Program-made: the position numbers and the translations under genes
Assembly: GCA_012719495.1 (NCBI GenBank)
Contig: JAAYAG010000139.1
Coordinates: 1-64,000 of the forward strand
Direction: 5' to 3'
Length of the DNA: 64,000 bases
From: Bacteroidales bacterium
GTDB taxonomy: Bacteria; Bacteroidota; Bacteroidia; Bacteroidales; Prolixibacteraceae
Shown: positions 34,552-43,829 of the stretch, in pieces
How positions within the stretch are numbered: the first letter of the stretch is position 1
How the letters are laid out: each line of letters opens with the position of its first letter
The notes under the pieces: model-generated
What the model was told of the DNA's origin: nothing
Databases searched by the model: none
What the model saw: only the letters and a program-made list of their open reading frames with translations

Positions 34552-36600
34552 TTATGCTTTTTCTGATTGTTCGTTACTCGAGCTGTTAATGATCACCGAC
34601 TCATCGGCAATGGCATGCTGTAGCGAACTATTTCTTGGGCCGAAGATTTCTTCCAAATCATCGCTAAAAATAACTTCTTTCTCCAGAAGCCTATCTGCTA
34701 GTTTTTTGTGTCCGGTTGAATTGGCCGATAGTACTTCTTTTGCACGCACATAAGCCTCACCAATTAGGTTTTTAATTTCTTCGTCAATAAGTTCTGCCGT
34801 TTTCTCGCTGTATGGTTTGGTGAAACCATAGTCTGATTGCCCTGAGGAATCGTAGTAACTCAGGTTGCCCACTTTTTCACTCATGCCAAAATAGCAGACC
34901 ATAGCATAGGCTTGTTTAGTAACTCGCTCAAGGTCGTTTTGGGCTCCCGAAGAAATACTGCTGAACGCAAGTTCTTCTGCAGCGCGGCCACCCAAGGTAG
35001 CACACATTTCGTCGAGCATTTGCTCTTTTGTTGTAATAGACCGTTCTTCAGGCAGGTACCATGCTGCTCCAAGTGCTTTCCCGCGAGGTACAATGGTTAC
35101 TTTTACCAAAGGATGGGCGTGTTCAAGTAGCCAGCTCACCGTAGCATGCCCAGCTTCGTGATATGCAATTGTCCTTTTCTCTTCGATGGAAATTATTTTG
35201 TTCTTCTTCTCCAAGCCACCAACAATACGGTCGACAGCTGACATAAAGTCTTGTTTTTCAACTTTTTCATGGTTATTTCGTGCAGCAATCAAGGCGGCTT
35301 CGTTACATACGTTAGCTATGTCGGCTCCGGAGAATCCTGGTGTTTGCTTGGAGAGGAAATCGGAGTTTATTTCTTCCGATATTTTTATTGGACGCAGGTG
35401 AACATTGAATATTTCTTTTCTTTCGTTCAAGTCGGGGAGTTCAACATGTATCTGGCGATCGAAACGGCCAGCGCGCATCAATGCCCGATCAAGAATATCG
35501 GCACGGTTAGTGGCTGCCAAAATGATTACCCCCGAGTTCGTGTCGAACCCGTCCATTTCGGTAAGTAATTGGTTAAGAGTGTTTTCTCGTTCATCGTTTG
35601 ACCCCATATTCGGGTTCTTTCCACGGGCACGGCCAATGGCATCAATTTCATCGATAAACACAATGCACGGGGCTTTTTCTTTGGCTTGTTTGAAGAGGTC
35701 ACGAACGCGTGATGCACCAACCCCAACAAACATTTCCACAAAATCGGAGCCCGACATTGAGAAAAACGGCACGTTTGCTTCGCCAGCCACTGCTTTGGCT
35801 AACAAAGTTTTACCTGTTCCCGGAGGGCCAACAAGCAATGCACCTTTGGGTATTTTACCTCCCAGTTTTGTGTATTTCGAAGGGTTTTTAAGGAAGGATA
35901 CAATTTCTTCAATTTCTTGTTTCGCTTCTGAAAGACCAGCAACATCTTTAAAAGTGGTAGATACTTTTTGGTCTTTGTCGAAGAGCTTCGCTTGTGATTT
36001 TCCTACCGAGAAAATATTTCCGCCCGGGCCTCCGCCTCCTTTTGACATCCTTCTGAAAATAAACCAATAGAAAAAAATAATGATCGCTATTGGCAGTAAA
36101 AAGCTGATGACACTTCCCCAATCGAAAGGATTATTGTATGATGGAGACACGTAATTACTGTCTGATATGCCATATTCCTGTTGTGCTTTTTCTAAATTTT
36201 CTTCAAACTTATCAACCGAGCCGATAACAAAGTAAAACTGTGGGCCATGCTTGCTGGGCTTGTTAAACCCGCTAATTCCCATCTTATCTTTGTATTTTTC
36301 AAAACTTTCTTCTTTGAGGTAAACATTGGCATTGGTATTATTTATAATAACAATTTTCTGAATGTCGTTATTCTTCAACATTGTTGTTTTAACCTCGTGC
36401 CAAGTGGTTTCAACGGCTTTGTTTCCACTCATGAATAAATTTATTCCCAGTAGAATGAGAATTAAGGCCAGATAAAAGAAGGTCATATTGAACTTACCTT
36501 TACCATTGTTTGGCTTCATTTTAAGGTTTGGATCCTGTTTTTGGGGTTGTTCCTGATCCTTGCTCTGCTGGTTATTTTTTTTCGAATTATCTTCAGCCAT
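34552..36600 (-). CDS. ftsH: ATP-dependent zinc metalloprotease FtsH
   Basis: 682 residues. Membrane-anchored hexameric AAA+ protease for membrane and cytosolic quality control. A Lys/Gln-rich N terminus precedes the first membrane segment (about residues 38-60), then a periplasmic domain and a second membrane segment (about 160-182). The AAA domain has Walker A GPPGTGKT, Walker [12 protein letters not shown] and the pore motif FVEMFVG; the zinc site is HEAGH with a downstream acidic ligand. It follows rsfS by 7 bp and shares its promoter. Confidence 0.97.
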   Translation of the reverse strand: MAEDNSKKNNQQSKDQEQPQKQDPNLKMKPNNGKGKFNMTFFYLALILILLGINLFMSGNKAVETTWHEVKTTMLKNNDIQKIVIINNTNANVYLKEESFEKYKDKMGISGFNKPSKHGPQFYFVIGSVDKFEENLEKAQQEYGISDSNYVSPSYNNPFDWGSVISFLLPIAIIIFFYWFIFRRMSKGGGGPGGNIFSVGKSQAKLFDKDQKVSTTFKDVAGLSEAKQEIEEIVSFLKNPSKYTKLGGKIPKGALLVGPPGTGKTLLAKAVAGEANVPFFSMSGSDFVEMFVGVGASRVRDLFKQAKEKAPCIVFIDEIDAIGRARGKNPNMGSNDERENTLNQLLTEMDGFDTNSGVIILAATNRADILDRALMRAGRFDRQIHVELPDLNERKEIFNVHLRPIKISEEINSDFLSKQTPGFSGADIANVCNEAALIAARNNHEKVEKQDFMSAVDRIVGGLEKKNKIISIEEKRTIAYHEAGHATVSWLLEHAHPLVKVTIVPRGKALGAAWYLPEERSITTKEQMLDEMCATLGGRAAEELAFSSISSGAQNDLERVTKQAYAMVCYFGMSEKVGNLSYYDSSGQSDYGFTKPYSEKTAELIDEEIKNLIGEAYVRAKEVLSANSTGHKKLADRLLEKEVIFSDDLEEIFGPRNSSLQHAIADESVIINSSSNEQSEKA

Positions 36601-36607
36601 TTCTTAT

Positions 36608-36982
36608 CTAATTTTCTGATTTGTAAATGTTTATTTGTGCATCTGCCCAGAGTGATTCAAGATCATAATGGTTACGGAATTCCTTTTGAAATACATGAAC
36701 CATTACATCAGAATAGTCGAGCAAAATCCATTGAGCGTTTCTGTAACCATCCGCATGCCATGCATTTTGCCCTGTATATTCTTCTACTGTTTCTTCAACT
36801 GAACGGGCTATTGCTTCAACTTGGGTGTTTGAATTTCCGTGGCAGATTATAAAGTGGTCACATTGTGAATTTTCTAGCATTATCATGTCAAGGTCAACAA
36901 TGCTTTCTCCCTTTTTTCGTCTTACTCCTTCAACAATTGCGTCAATTAATGTATTTGATGTGTTGTTATTTGTTTGATCCAT
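36608..36982 (-). CDS. rsfS: Ribosomal silencing factor RsfS
   Basis: 124 residues. RsfS binds uL14 on the large subunit and blocks 70S formation on starvation. The family blocks are DHFIICHGNSNTQVEAIARSVEE and WILLDYSDVMVHVFQKEFRNHYDLESLWADA. It is first in an rsfS-ftsH operon, which is a frequent Bacteroidota arrangement, and its start lies 21 bases from a TAnnTTTG box. Divergent from birA. Confidence 0.95.
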   Translation of the reverse strand: MDQTNNNTSNTLIDAIVEGVRRKKGESIVDLDMIMLENSQCDHFIICHGNSNTQVEAIARSVEETVEEYTGQNAWHADGYRNAQWILLDYSDVMVHVFQKEFRNHYDLESLWADAQINIYKSEN

Positions 36983-37002
36983 ATTTGTATTTTAGCACTT
37001 TG

Positions 37003-37010
37003 CAAAATTA
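37003..37010 (-). promoter_or_regulatory. -7 box of rsfS-ftsH
   Basis: Minus-strand TAATTTTG, a full TAnnTTTG match, giving a leader of about 15 bases. Confidence 0.55.
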
Positions 37011-37041
37011 ATCTTTTTACCTAATTAATACACCTGAAATT

Positions 37042-37788
37042 ATGTCAGTAAATTCTTTTAATCCAATCATAAAATTACTGTCTGTTGATTCGACCAATAA
37101 CTATGCCACTGCAAGGCTTGAAACAGAAAATTGGACTGAAGGGACTTTGGTTTTAAGCGAAAACCAAACAGCTGGTCGTGGTCAGGTGAATAACTCATGG
37201 CAGAGTGAAACAGGAAAGAATATTTTGGCCAGCATGGTTTTCTACCCTACGTTTCTGCCAATTCAATTTCAATTTTTATTGTCAAAGACTATTGCCTTGG
37301 CTATTCACGAATTAGTTTCATTATATGCAGATAATGTGTCTATTAAATGGCCAAATGATATTTATATAGGACAGAAAAAGGTGGCAGGTATTCTGCTCGA
37401 AAACGCAATTCTGGGAAGTAAAATTAATTGGGCTGTGGCAGGGATTGGTTTGAACGTTAATCAGAAAGTTTTTAGCTCAGGTGTGCCTAATCCAACTTCG
37501 CTGGCGCTCGAGGTTGATCGGGAGTTTATTATCGATGAGGTTGTGCTGTTGATGATTGATTTGATAAATAAATGGTATCAACAATTAAAGTCTGGCAATT
37601 TGCAGTATATTGATGAAGAATACATTAGCAAACTTTATCGGTTTGGGGTTACGTCTGTTTTTTCTGATTGTGAAGGGCAATTTACCGGAAAAATTACTGG
37701 GATTAACCCTTATGGGCATCTTATTGTTTTAAAAGAAAGTGGTGAGTTGAATTCATATGCTATGAAAGAAATCTCATTTATTGCATAA
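37042..37788 (+). CDS. birA: Biotin--[acetyl-CoA-carboxylase] ligase (no repressor domain)
   Basis: 248 residues. It attaches biotin to carboxylase carrier domains. The catalytic core is seen as STNNYA, the biotinyl-AMP loop AGRGQVNNSW (GRGR in E. coli; the second Arg is Gln here), KWPNDIYIGQKKVAGILLE and GIGLNVNQ, followed by the small C-terminal SH3-like domain. The N-terminal winged helix of E. coli BirA is missing, so it is an enzyme only. The stop is 3 bp from the converging SRPBCC gene. Confidence 0.95.
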   Translation: MSVNSFNPIIKLLSVDSTNNYATARLETENWTEGTLVLSENQTAGRGQVNNSWQSETGKNILASMVFYPTFLPIQFQFLLSKTIALAIHELVSLYADNVSIKWPNDIYIGQKKVAGILLENAILGSKINWAVAGIGLNVNQKVFSSGVPNPTSLALEVDREFIIDEVVLLMIDLINKWYQQLKSGNLQYIDEEYISKLYRFGVTSVFSDCEGQFTGKITGINPYGHLIVLKESGELNSYAMKEISFIA

Positions 37789-37791
37789 TTG

Positions 37792-38241
37792 TTAGTGATA
37801 AGGAAGCATAGTGAGAGCATCGGCAATTTTGTCTAAGCCGTCTTTTAATTTTTTCCCTGCCAGCATTTTGAGCATCATGTTAAGTTCGGCATGAAGAGTT
37901 AACCTGATTTTTGTTTCGTAAGCCGATGTTGGCAATAGTTGAATCCAAAATAACATTTCGAATGGCAGCTTACCTTCGCCGGTTAGTTTTATGGTTTTGG
38001 GACATTCACGTTCGATTATCTTCACGCCCCCCTGACTGTTATTCGAGAGGGTGAACAAACAACTGTCAGCGTCGCATACACAATTGGTTATTTCCATGTT
38101 GGGCAATTGTTTCGATAATTGCGCCAGGGTATATTCATTGAACAGTAAACGAAGGTTATTAAAGTCGCTTAAAAAATTGTACACCACAATATTGTTGTGT
38201 TTAATTATTTTAACGTCGCTAACAAATTTACTTGTGCCCAT
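37792..38241 (-). CDS. SRPBCC (START-like) family protein
   Basis: 149 residues of a helix-grip fold: SDVKIIKHNNIVVYNFLSDFNNLRLLF at the start, mid strands FTLSNNSQGGVKIIERECPKTIKL, and the long C-terminal helix MLAGKKLKDGLDKIADAL. SRPBCC proteins bind hydrophobic small molecules or act as cyclases; the ligand cannot be told. It lies 67 bp after pyrE on the same strand but beyond the pyrE terminator, so it may have its own promoter or depend on read-through. Confidence 0.75.
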   Translation of the reverse strand: MGTSKFVSDVKIIKHNNIVVYNFLSDFNNLRLLFNEYTLAQLSKQLPNMEITNCVCDADSCLFTLSNNSQGGVKIIERECPKTIKLTGEGKLPFEMLFWIQLLPTSAYETKIRLTLHAELNMMLKMLAGKKLKDGLDKIADALTMLPYH

Positions 38242-38256
38242 TTTTTATATATCTAT

Positions 38257-38285
38257 GAAAAAGCCGGTATCGTGTGATCCGGCTA
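38257..38285 (-). terminator. Rho-independent terminator of pyrE
   Basis: Minus strand: AGCCGG ... CCGGCT followed by TTTT; it overlaps the leader of the SRPBCC gene. Confidence 0.78.
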
Positions 38286-38308
38286 ATGTTATAATTTGCA
38301 AATGATTA

Positions 38309-38941
38309 TTATCTGCCCCATTCAGCCGGGTTTTTTCTCCAGTTTTGAAGGTTTTCCATTTCTTCAAGGGTTACTTCGCCCTCATCGAATGCTAATTTTA
38401 TAAGGGTTTGATAGTTACTAAGCGTGCTTAACTCAACTCCTGCTTTTTTGAAGTTTTCATTTGCCACGGGAAAATCGTAGGTGAAAATAGCAACCATACC
38501 CAGAACATCACCGCCAAAATTGCTCAATGCTTCAGCAGCTTTTAGACTGCTTCCTCCTGTAGAAACAAGATCTTCAATGATTACAACTTTTTGTCCAACC
38601 TGTAAATCACCTTCAATGAGGTTTTCCAGTCCATGATCTTTGGGTTTGCTGCGAACGTAAACAAAGGGCAATCCAAGTTTCTCGGCCACTAACACCCCAT
38701 GAGCTATAGCTCCGGTAGCAACACCGGCAATTATCTCGGCCTGAGGGTATTTTTCTTTTATGATGCGGACAAATTGGTCGCAAATAAATGTTCTTGTGGC
38801 TGGGTACGACAGCACTTTACGGTTGTCGCAATATATAGGCGAAAGCCAACCCGATGCCCATGTGAAAGGCGATGAAGGTTGTATTTTTATTGTATTAATT
38901 TCTAAAAGTTTTTTTGTTACTTCAAGCTGATAATCGTTCAT
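38309..38941 (-). CDS. pyrE: Orotate phosphoribosyltransferase
   Basis: 210 residues from ATG 38941 (the open frame runs on into the Nudix gene region). It makes OMP from orotate and PRPP. The PRPP-binding signature is VVIIEDLVSTGGSSLKAAE, with SPIYCDNRKVLSYP and YVRSKPKDHGLENLIEG as substrate and catalytic-loop blocks. It is divergent from the Nudix gene with only 25 bp between starts; both have candidate -7 boxes inside that gap. Confidence 0.95.
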   Translation of the reverse strand: MNDYQLEVTKKLLEINTIKIQPSSPFTWASGWLSPIYCDNRKVLSYPATRTFICDQFVRIIKEKYPQAEIIAGVATGAIAHGVLVAEKLGLPFVYVRSKPKDHGLENLIEGDLQVGQKVVIIEDLVSTGGSSLKAAEALSNFGGDVLGMVAIFTYDFPVANENFKKAGVELSTLSNYQTLIKLAFDEGEVTLEEMENLQNWRKNPAEWGR

Positions 38942-38953
38942 TGTTTTTCCTTT

Positions 38954-38971
38954 TAATTTTGGCCAAATGTA
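38954..38971. promoter_or_regulatory. Facing -7 boxes of the Nudix gene and pyrE
   Basis: TAATTTTGGCCAAATGTA reads TAnnTTTG on the plus strand (38954-38961) and TAnnTTTG on the minus strand (38964-38971). The plus box would start RNA at about the Nudix ATG (38967), so that mRNA may be leaderless; the minus box overlaps that ATG and serves pyrE. Both cannot be occupied at once. Confidence 0.5.
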
Positions 38972-39599
38972 CAAAGTTTTTTTTAATGACCGGATCATAT
39001 ATTGTGGTGCTGGTTCCAAAAATTCTAGAATAGATAATAGTCCTTCTTTTTATGTGACTGACTCTAAAGAAGCTGGCAATGCATGGCAGATTTTCCTTGG
39101 CGACCCTATGTTGCGTGACATGTATTTCTTTTCTGAAAGTGATGAAATTGCCTGGAGGCTTTTCAATAATCTTTTTCAGGGAATTGATGCTGCTGGTGGA
39201 CTTGTGTTAAATTCTGAAGGAAAGTTGTTGTGTATTAAGCGATGGGGCAAGTGGGACTTGCCAAAAGGAAAAATGGAGAAAAGTGAAGAACCTGCTCAGA
39301 CGGCTTTGCGTGAAGTTGAGGAAGAATGTGGGATTTTTCCGCTAATCGAACATGGGTTCGTTTTGCATACTTTTCATATCTATCAGCATCCCAAAAAACA
39401 AGATATATGGGTTTTGAAGAAAACACATTGGTATTCAATGGTGTATGAGGGAGTTCGGCGATTGGTACCTCAGGTAGATGAAGATATTACCGAGGCTTAC
39501 TGGTTTACCCGGGATGAAGTAAAATCGAAGGTATTGCCCAATACTTGGAAATCGTTGCTGACAGTATTTGAACGCTTTATTCGCTCTGAGCCGATTTGA
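38967..39599 (+). CDS. Nudix hydrolase
   Basis: 210 residues. The Nudix box GKMEKSEEPAQTALREVEEE-CGI (residues 101-123) is complete, so Mg-dependent hydrolysis of a nucleoside-diphosphate-linked substrate is expected. An N-terminal domain of about 70 residues (MYKVFFNDRIIYCGAG...) precedes it, and this start is typical of a Bacteroidota subfamily. Substrate unknown. Its last 23 bases overlap the 3' end of the converging 39577-40974 gene. Its promoter box abuts the start codon. Confidence 0.9.
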   Translation: MYKVFFNDRIIYCGAGSKNSRIDNSPSFYVTDSKEAGNAWQIFLGDPMLRDMYFFSESDEIAWRLFNNLFQGIDAAGGLVLNSEGKLLCIKRWGKWDLPKGKMEKSEEPAQTALREVEEECGIFPLIEHGFVLHTFHIYQHPKKQDIWVLKKTHWYSMVYEGVRRLVPQVDEDITEAYWFTRDEVKSKVLPNTWKSLLTVFERFIRSEPI

Positions 39600-40974
39600 G
39601 GATATTTGCAAATTGCATTTCGAAATTTTCATCGGGCCAAGGAGCCTGTGAACCAGCGAGCCTGCCTTGTGGGTCAATGAGGAAATATGTTGGCATAATA
39701 CGGACGTTAAATGATTCATACACTTCACGTCTCGACATGCCTCGCAATACTGTCCACTCAAAACCTGTCGCATTTAATGCTTCGGCGTTTTTCTCAAAGT
39801 CTTCATCTTCAATTACAATAACCAGAGCAAGGTTGTCCTTGTATTTCTGGTAAAATTCCTTCATCAAATCTTTATGAGGTATGAATTTTTCATTGTCAGA
39901 TCGGGTGAAGCACAGATAAACATATTTTCCTTCAAAGTTTTCCCAGCCTACAATATTCCCGTTAGTGTCGAGCAGCGAGAGCTCTGGTGCAAGAGCGCCA
40001 TACATTGTACGGGCAAGTTCGTTGAAAACTTTGTTCGATGTTGTTTGATGAATTGTCAATTCCGAAGTATCGGTAATTTTTTGCAAAAGATTGAACAGCC
40101 CTACCGTATTGAATTTTTTTGAATAGAAGAGTGGCTTTATCCCTTTTAATATTATGGCTTCTGAAAGCGGAACGTCGAAGCCCATATCAAGGGTAAGCCA
40201 ATCTAATAATTGATCGTAAGAGCCGGAATTGAGCATGACACTTGTCTTTTGTCCATCGACTTGTTGTGTAGCATATTGTAAGTATTTGGTAAATAGTTTA
40301 TCGAAGAGTTCACTGTACTCCGGATGGTGGTATAGGATTGGTTTGTCAACAAAAAACTCCTGGATAACTGGGGTTGGGTCTTGTATCAAGGCCATATATT
40401 TAATGTAGGCATATTTGTAGGTCTTGAACTGTTCAAAGTAGAGGTTGTTGGTTTCGGGGAATTTTGCTTTCAGTGAATCTACAACTTTCTCAGATGTTTC
40501 TATAGAACGTCTGTAGAAAATCTGGTTCATGTTGCGATTCATGAGGAAATTATATTGCCTCATAAAGTTATCGACCAATAAATTTGTTGATTCTGGGGAG
40601 GGATTCTTTATTCCCAATATTTTTGGTATCGGCTTGAAATACGGATTCGAACTTTTCTTTTCTTCTTTAGGTGGAAGGATTAATTCATAGGAAACATTTG
40701 GATCGGCAACAAACCAACCTTTATAAACGCCAAATTCGCTGTATACAGGAATGGTGCTTTCCACTTTAATTTCGGCCTTGAATTCTCCTTTTTCATCCAC
40801 AACACCTTCGGCAATAATCTCCTGTTTGTCGGTGAGAAAATTGGGAACGGTATAAAATGTGAAAGAACTCCCGGCATACTCAGTAGCAGTAAAACGTATT
40901 TCAGCACCTTTCAATGTTGTGCCGAAAAGAAGCGTTAGAACTATTAAAGTCAGAATCTTATTTAACATCCCCAT
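39577..40974 (-). CDS. Periplasmic thioredoxin-like protein lacking the CxxC
   Basis: 465 residues. Signal peptide (about 1-22, LTLIVLTLLFGTTLKGA), a long N-terminal region (about 25-320) and a C-terminal TlpA/AhpC-like fold: APELSLLDTNGNIVGWENFEGKYVYLCFTRSDNEKF ... VRIMPTYFLIDPQGRL. Where TlpA has WCxxC the sequence reads FTRSDN with one Cys just before it, so disulfide chemistry is not expected. It overlaps coaD by 17 bp and the converging Nudix gene by 23 bp. Probably a binding or structural relative of TlpA; alternative start at 40968. Confidence 0.82.
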   Translation of the reverse strand: MGMLNKILTLIVLTLLFGTTLKGAEIRFTATEYAGSSFTFYTVPNFLTDKQEIIAEGVVDEKGEFKAEIKVESTIPVYSEFGVYKGWFVADPNVSYELILPPKEEKKSSNPYFKPIPKILGIKNPSPESTNLLVDNFMRQYNFLMNRNMNQIFYRRSIETSEKVVDSLKAKFPETNNLYFEQFKTYKYAYIKYMALIQDPTPVIQEFFVDKPILYHHPEYSELFDKLFTKYLQYATQQVDGQKTSVMLNSGSYDQLLDWLTLDMGFDVPLSEAIILKGIKPLFYSKKFNTVGLFNLLQKITDTSELTIHQTTSNKVFNELARTMYGALAPELSLLDTNGNIVGWENFEGKYVYLCFTRSDNEKFIPHKDLMKEFYQKYKDNLALVIVIEDEDFEKNAEALNATGFEWTVLRGMSRREVYESFNVRIMPTYFLIDPQGRLAGSQAPWPDENFEMQFANILKSAQSE

Positions 40975-41446
40975 TTCGTAAATATTTATTTAAATCCAAT
41001 TTTTCGGGGACAAATAAACTCACATCGCCCCCATGTGTAATAATATCGCGCACAACCGATGAATTGATTGGTGTATGCTCAGGCATTGTCAGCAGAAAAA
41101 AGGTTTCAATAGGTGGAAACATTTTCTTATTAACCTGAGCAATAGCCCTTTCATATTCAAAGTCGGCAGAGGTGCGTAGCCCACGTAATATATGAGTTGC
41201 CCCAATTTGCTTGCAAAAGTCAACAGTTAATCCATCGTAAATATATACCTCTACTTTCGGTTCGCCGGAAAAAATCTCCTCAATCATCATTTTTCTGCTC
41301 TCGATGCTGAAAAGCGTTTTTTTCGTATTGTTTACCCCAAGCATCACTACAATCTTGTCGAATAATGGTAATGCCCTTTTCAACACCGACTCATGTCCGA
41401 TAGTAAACGGATCAAACGAACCCGGAAATACTGCAACCTTTTTCAT
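40958..41446 (-). CDS. coaD: Pantetheine-phosphate adenylyltransferase
   Basis: 162 residues. It makes dephospho-CoA from phosphopantetheine and ATP. The nucleotidyltransferase motif is AVFPGSFDPFTIGHESVLKRA (TxGH), with GLRTSADFEYERAIAQVNK and the C-terminal INSSVVRDI, which corresponds to ISSTxVR. The downstream thioredoxin-like gene begins inside its last codons (17-bp overlap), so the two are co-transcribed. A TAnnTTTG box lies 19 bases before the ATG. Confidence 0.96.
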   Translation of the reverse strand: MKKVAVFPGSFDPFTIGHESVLKRALPLFDKIVVMLGVNNTKKTLFSIESRKMMIEEIFSGEPKVEVYIYDGLTVDFCKQIGATHILRGLRTSADFEYERAIAQVNKKMFPPIETFFLLTMPEHTPINSSVVRDIITHGGDVSLFVPEKLDLNKYLRNGDVK

Positions 41447-41464
41447 TACTTAATCTTCAATCTA

Positions 41465-41472
41465 CAAAACTA
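41465..41472 (-). promoter_or_regulatory. -7 box of coaD
   Basis: Minus-strand TAGTTTTG, a full TAnnTTTG match, 19 bases before the coaD ATG. Confidence 0.5.
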
Positions 41473-41680
41473 AAATTTTTCTTCAATCTACATTGAAAAA
41501 AATGAGAAATTCCATTCGTATTTTGCTCAACAATTTCAAGTAAATTTAGCTTTTCTTTGTTCTATTTAAAACAGAAATGCGAAAAATGATGTTCCTTTTT
41601 AGTATTCATATTCGCTTTCCATTTTATAATGATCTCTTTAGCCGTTTTTTAAGTATAATTTTTGCTTTCTTTTATTGATT

Positions 41681-42940
41681 ATGTTGGAATATAGCAATAT
41701 CGGTATTTTCGGAAAAATGAACTCGGGGAAAAGTACCCTGATGAATCTTCTCACGCAACAGGAAACGTCGATTGCCGATGCTACCCCTGGCACGACTGCT
41801 GATGTGAAAATGTCGCTCATGGAAATTCACGGACTGGGTCCGACCCGGCTTTTTGATACTGCAGGAGTTGATGAACCCGACGTTCTTGGTGAAAAAAAGC
41901 GAGCTAAAACTTTGCAGCTGATTAAAGAATGCGATTTGGTTCTTGTTGTTATCGATCCATCAACCAGCAATTTTACTTATGAAAATGAAATTATTGGAAT
42001 GGCCAGAGAACTCGATAAACAGGTTGTCATTATTTTTAATCTTTTCAACCCCTTTGATGATGATGTAATTGTACAGTGCAAGGAAAAATTGTTGGCGGGG
42101 ATTCTCATTCCTGTGTTTTCATTGGTTGCTGTAGATGTAACTTTTCGGCAGCCACTTATCGATTTTATTCTGGCAAATTTTGAACCTGATTTCAAGCCCA
42201 TGCCTTTGCTGCCATTTGTTGATGCGAACAAGTATTATGTGTTAATAATTCCTATGGATGAAGAAACCCCTGATGGCCGTTTTCTTCGTCCTCAGGCTTT
42301 GGCAATGGAATATATTACCCGTAACTGGGCGTTTCCAGTAGCATACCGTCTCGACCTATCAAAAGCTCGAGGTGCAGTGAATGAGTCGAATACCGAGAAA
42401 GAACGTTTTCAAAGGTTTATCAATAGTTTTACGGATAAGCCACATGCAATAATTACTGATTCTCAGGCTATTGACATTATGTCACGCTGGGTTTCAGATG
42501 ATATTTTGCTTACGACCTTTTCGGTGATGATGATTAATTACACGAGCAAAGGACGCTTAGCTGAGTTTTATAATGGGGTTAAAGCCCTCGAAACCTTAAA
42601 GACTGGTGATAAAGTGTTGATTGCTGAAGCCTGTAACCATTCAAGGGTAAATGAAGATATCGGGACGGTTCAAATTCCTGCTATTATTTCAAAACGCTTT
42701 CCTGGTGTTGTTGTAGAGCATAATTTTGGTCGGGAATTTCAATCGAACAGTTCCCTCGAAAAGTATAAACTGATTATTCATTGCGGAGGATGCATGATCA
42801 GTCATCAAAAATTACAGGCCCGATTACGTGATCTTCGGCAAGTAGGAGTGCCAGTTACTAATTATGGGATTTTCTTATCATGGGTACAAGGTATTGCGGC
42901 ACTCGAAAAAGTTGTTAACCCATGGTTGTTCCAGAAATAA
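41681..42940 (+). CDS. hydF: [FeFe]-hydrogenase maturation GTPase HydF
   Basis: 419 residues from ATG 41681. HydF is the scaffold on which HydE and HydG assemble the 2Fe subcluster of [FeFe] hydrogenase. The GTPase domain has the P-loop GKMNSGKS (11-18), a TPGTTAD switch and DTAGVDEP. The C-terminal cluster-binding domain carries EACNHSRVNEDIG and the HCGGCM pair that ligate the [4Fe-4S] centre. HydE, HydG and the hydrogenase itself are not in the window. The next gene is a DapB-like oxidoreductase. Implies H2 metabolism in the host. Confidence 0.95.
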   Translation: MLEYSNIGIFGKMNSGKSTLMNLLTQQETSIADATPGTTADVKMSLMEIHGLGPTRLFDTAGVDEPDVLGEKKRAKTLQLIKECDLVLVVIDPSTSNFTYENEIIGMARELDKQVVIIFNLFNPFDDDVIVQCKEKLLAGILIPVFSLVAVDVTFRQPLIDFILANFEPDFKPMPLLPFVDANKYYVLIIPMDEETPDGRFLRPQALAMEYITRNWAFPVAYRLDLSKARGAVNESNTEKERFQRFINSFTDKPHAIITDSQAIDIMSRWVSDDILLTTFSVMMINYTSKGRLAEFYNGVKALETLKTGDKVLIAEACNHSRVNEDIGTVQIPAIISKRFPGVVVEHNFGREFQSNSSLEKYKLIIHCGGCMISHQKLQARLRDLRQVGVPVTNYGIFLSWVQGIAALEKVVNPWLFQK

Positions 42941-43062
42941 AGTTATTAATCTATTAATGATTTGATGTTCAGAATATAAAGCCATTTTTGATTTTCATTA
43001 TTTTTTGTAATTTTATAGAATTGATCAAATAAATCATAATATTAAATATAAAAGATAGTGAA

Positions 43063-43812
43063 ATGAGGATAGGTTTAATCGGGTTTGGCCGGACAGGAAA
43101 GGCTGTTGCTTCAGTTTTGCTTGCAAGCGAGAAATGTAGTCTAATGTGGGTATATAGGCAAAAGACTCTTTTGGAAAAAAGACGTGTTGCGGAGTATCTT
43201 GGCATTGAAAACGATGCTGAAGGAGAAGTATATTCCAGTTCAAATACTTCAATTGACGAGCTCCTCGATAATCACCCGGTCGATATAATAATCGATTTCT
43301 CTTCAGCAACGGGTATTTATGCTTACGGAGAAGCAGCAGCCAAAAGAAGAATAAAAATAATCTCAGCTATTTCGCACTATAGCGAGAAAGAAAAAATGTT
43401 TTTATCAGAGCTTGCAAAAACGACAACTGTGTTTTGGTCGCCGAACATTACTTTAGGCGTTAACTTTCTGTTGTTTTCGGCAAAGTTTTTAAAGAGGATT
43501 GCTCCTTGGGTAGATATTGAAATTATTGAAGAGCATTTTAAAGGAAAAGAAGGGGTTTCGGGGACTGCTGTTAAAATTGCCGAGTCGCTCGATTTGGAAA
43601 AATCTGATATTAATTCCGTTCGTGTTGGGGGAATTGTTGGAAAGCACGAAATAATTTTTGGATTTCCTTATCAAACCGTTCGCCTTATTCATGAGTCAAT
43701 TTCGCGTGAGGCTTTTGGGAATGGTGTGCTTTTTGTCGCTGAAAATCTTGTAGATAAGGGGATCGGTCTCTTTACTTTCGAAGACCTGATGCTGGCTTAT
43801 GTGAAAGAGTAG
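43063..43812 (+). CDS. Dihydrodipicolinate-reductase-like protein
   Basis: 249 residues with the DapB fold order: dinucleotide site LIGFGRTGKAV at the N terminus, DIIIDFSSATG, SPNITLGVNFLL, the active-site block IIEEHFKGKEGVSGTAVKIAE and RVGGIVGKHEIIFG. The core HHxxKxDxPSGTA motif of true DapB is altered: one His pair member is Phe, the Asp-Ala-Pro is replaced and one residue is missing. It may be a functional Bacteroidota DapB or a paralogue with another substrate. It lies 122 bp after hydF on the same strand. The name is therefore given without a symbol. Confidence 0.8.
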   Translation: MRIGLIGFGRTGKAVASVLLASEKCSLMWVYRQKTLLEKRRVAEYLGIENDAEGEVYSSSNTSIDELLDNHPVDIIIDFSSATGIYAYGEAAAKRRIKIISAISHYSEKEKMFLSELAKTTTVFWSPNITLGVNFLLFSAKFLKRIAPWVDIEIIEEHFKGKEGVSGTAVKIAESLDLEKSDINSVRVGGIVGKHEIIFGFPYQTVRLIHESISREAFGNGVLFVAENLVDKGIGLFTFEDLMLAYVKE

Positions 43813-43829
43813 ATCCCGTTACTTCTTTT

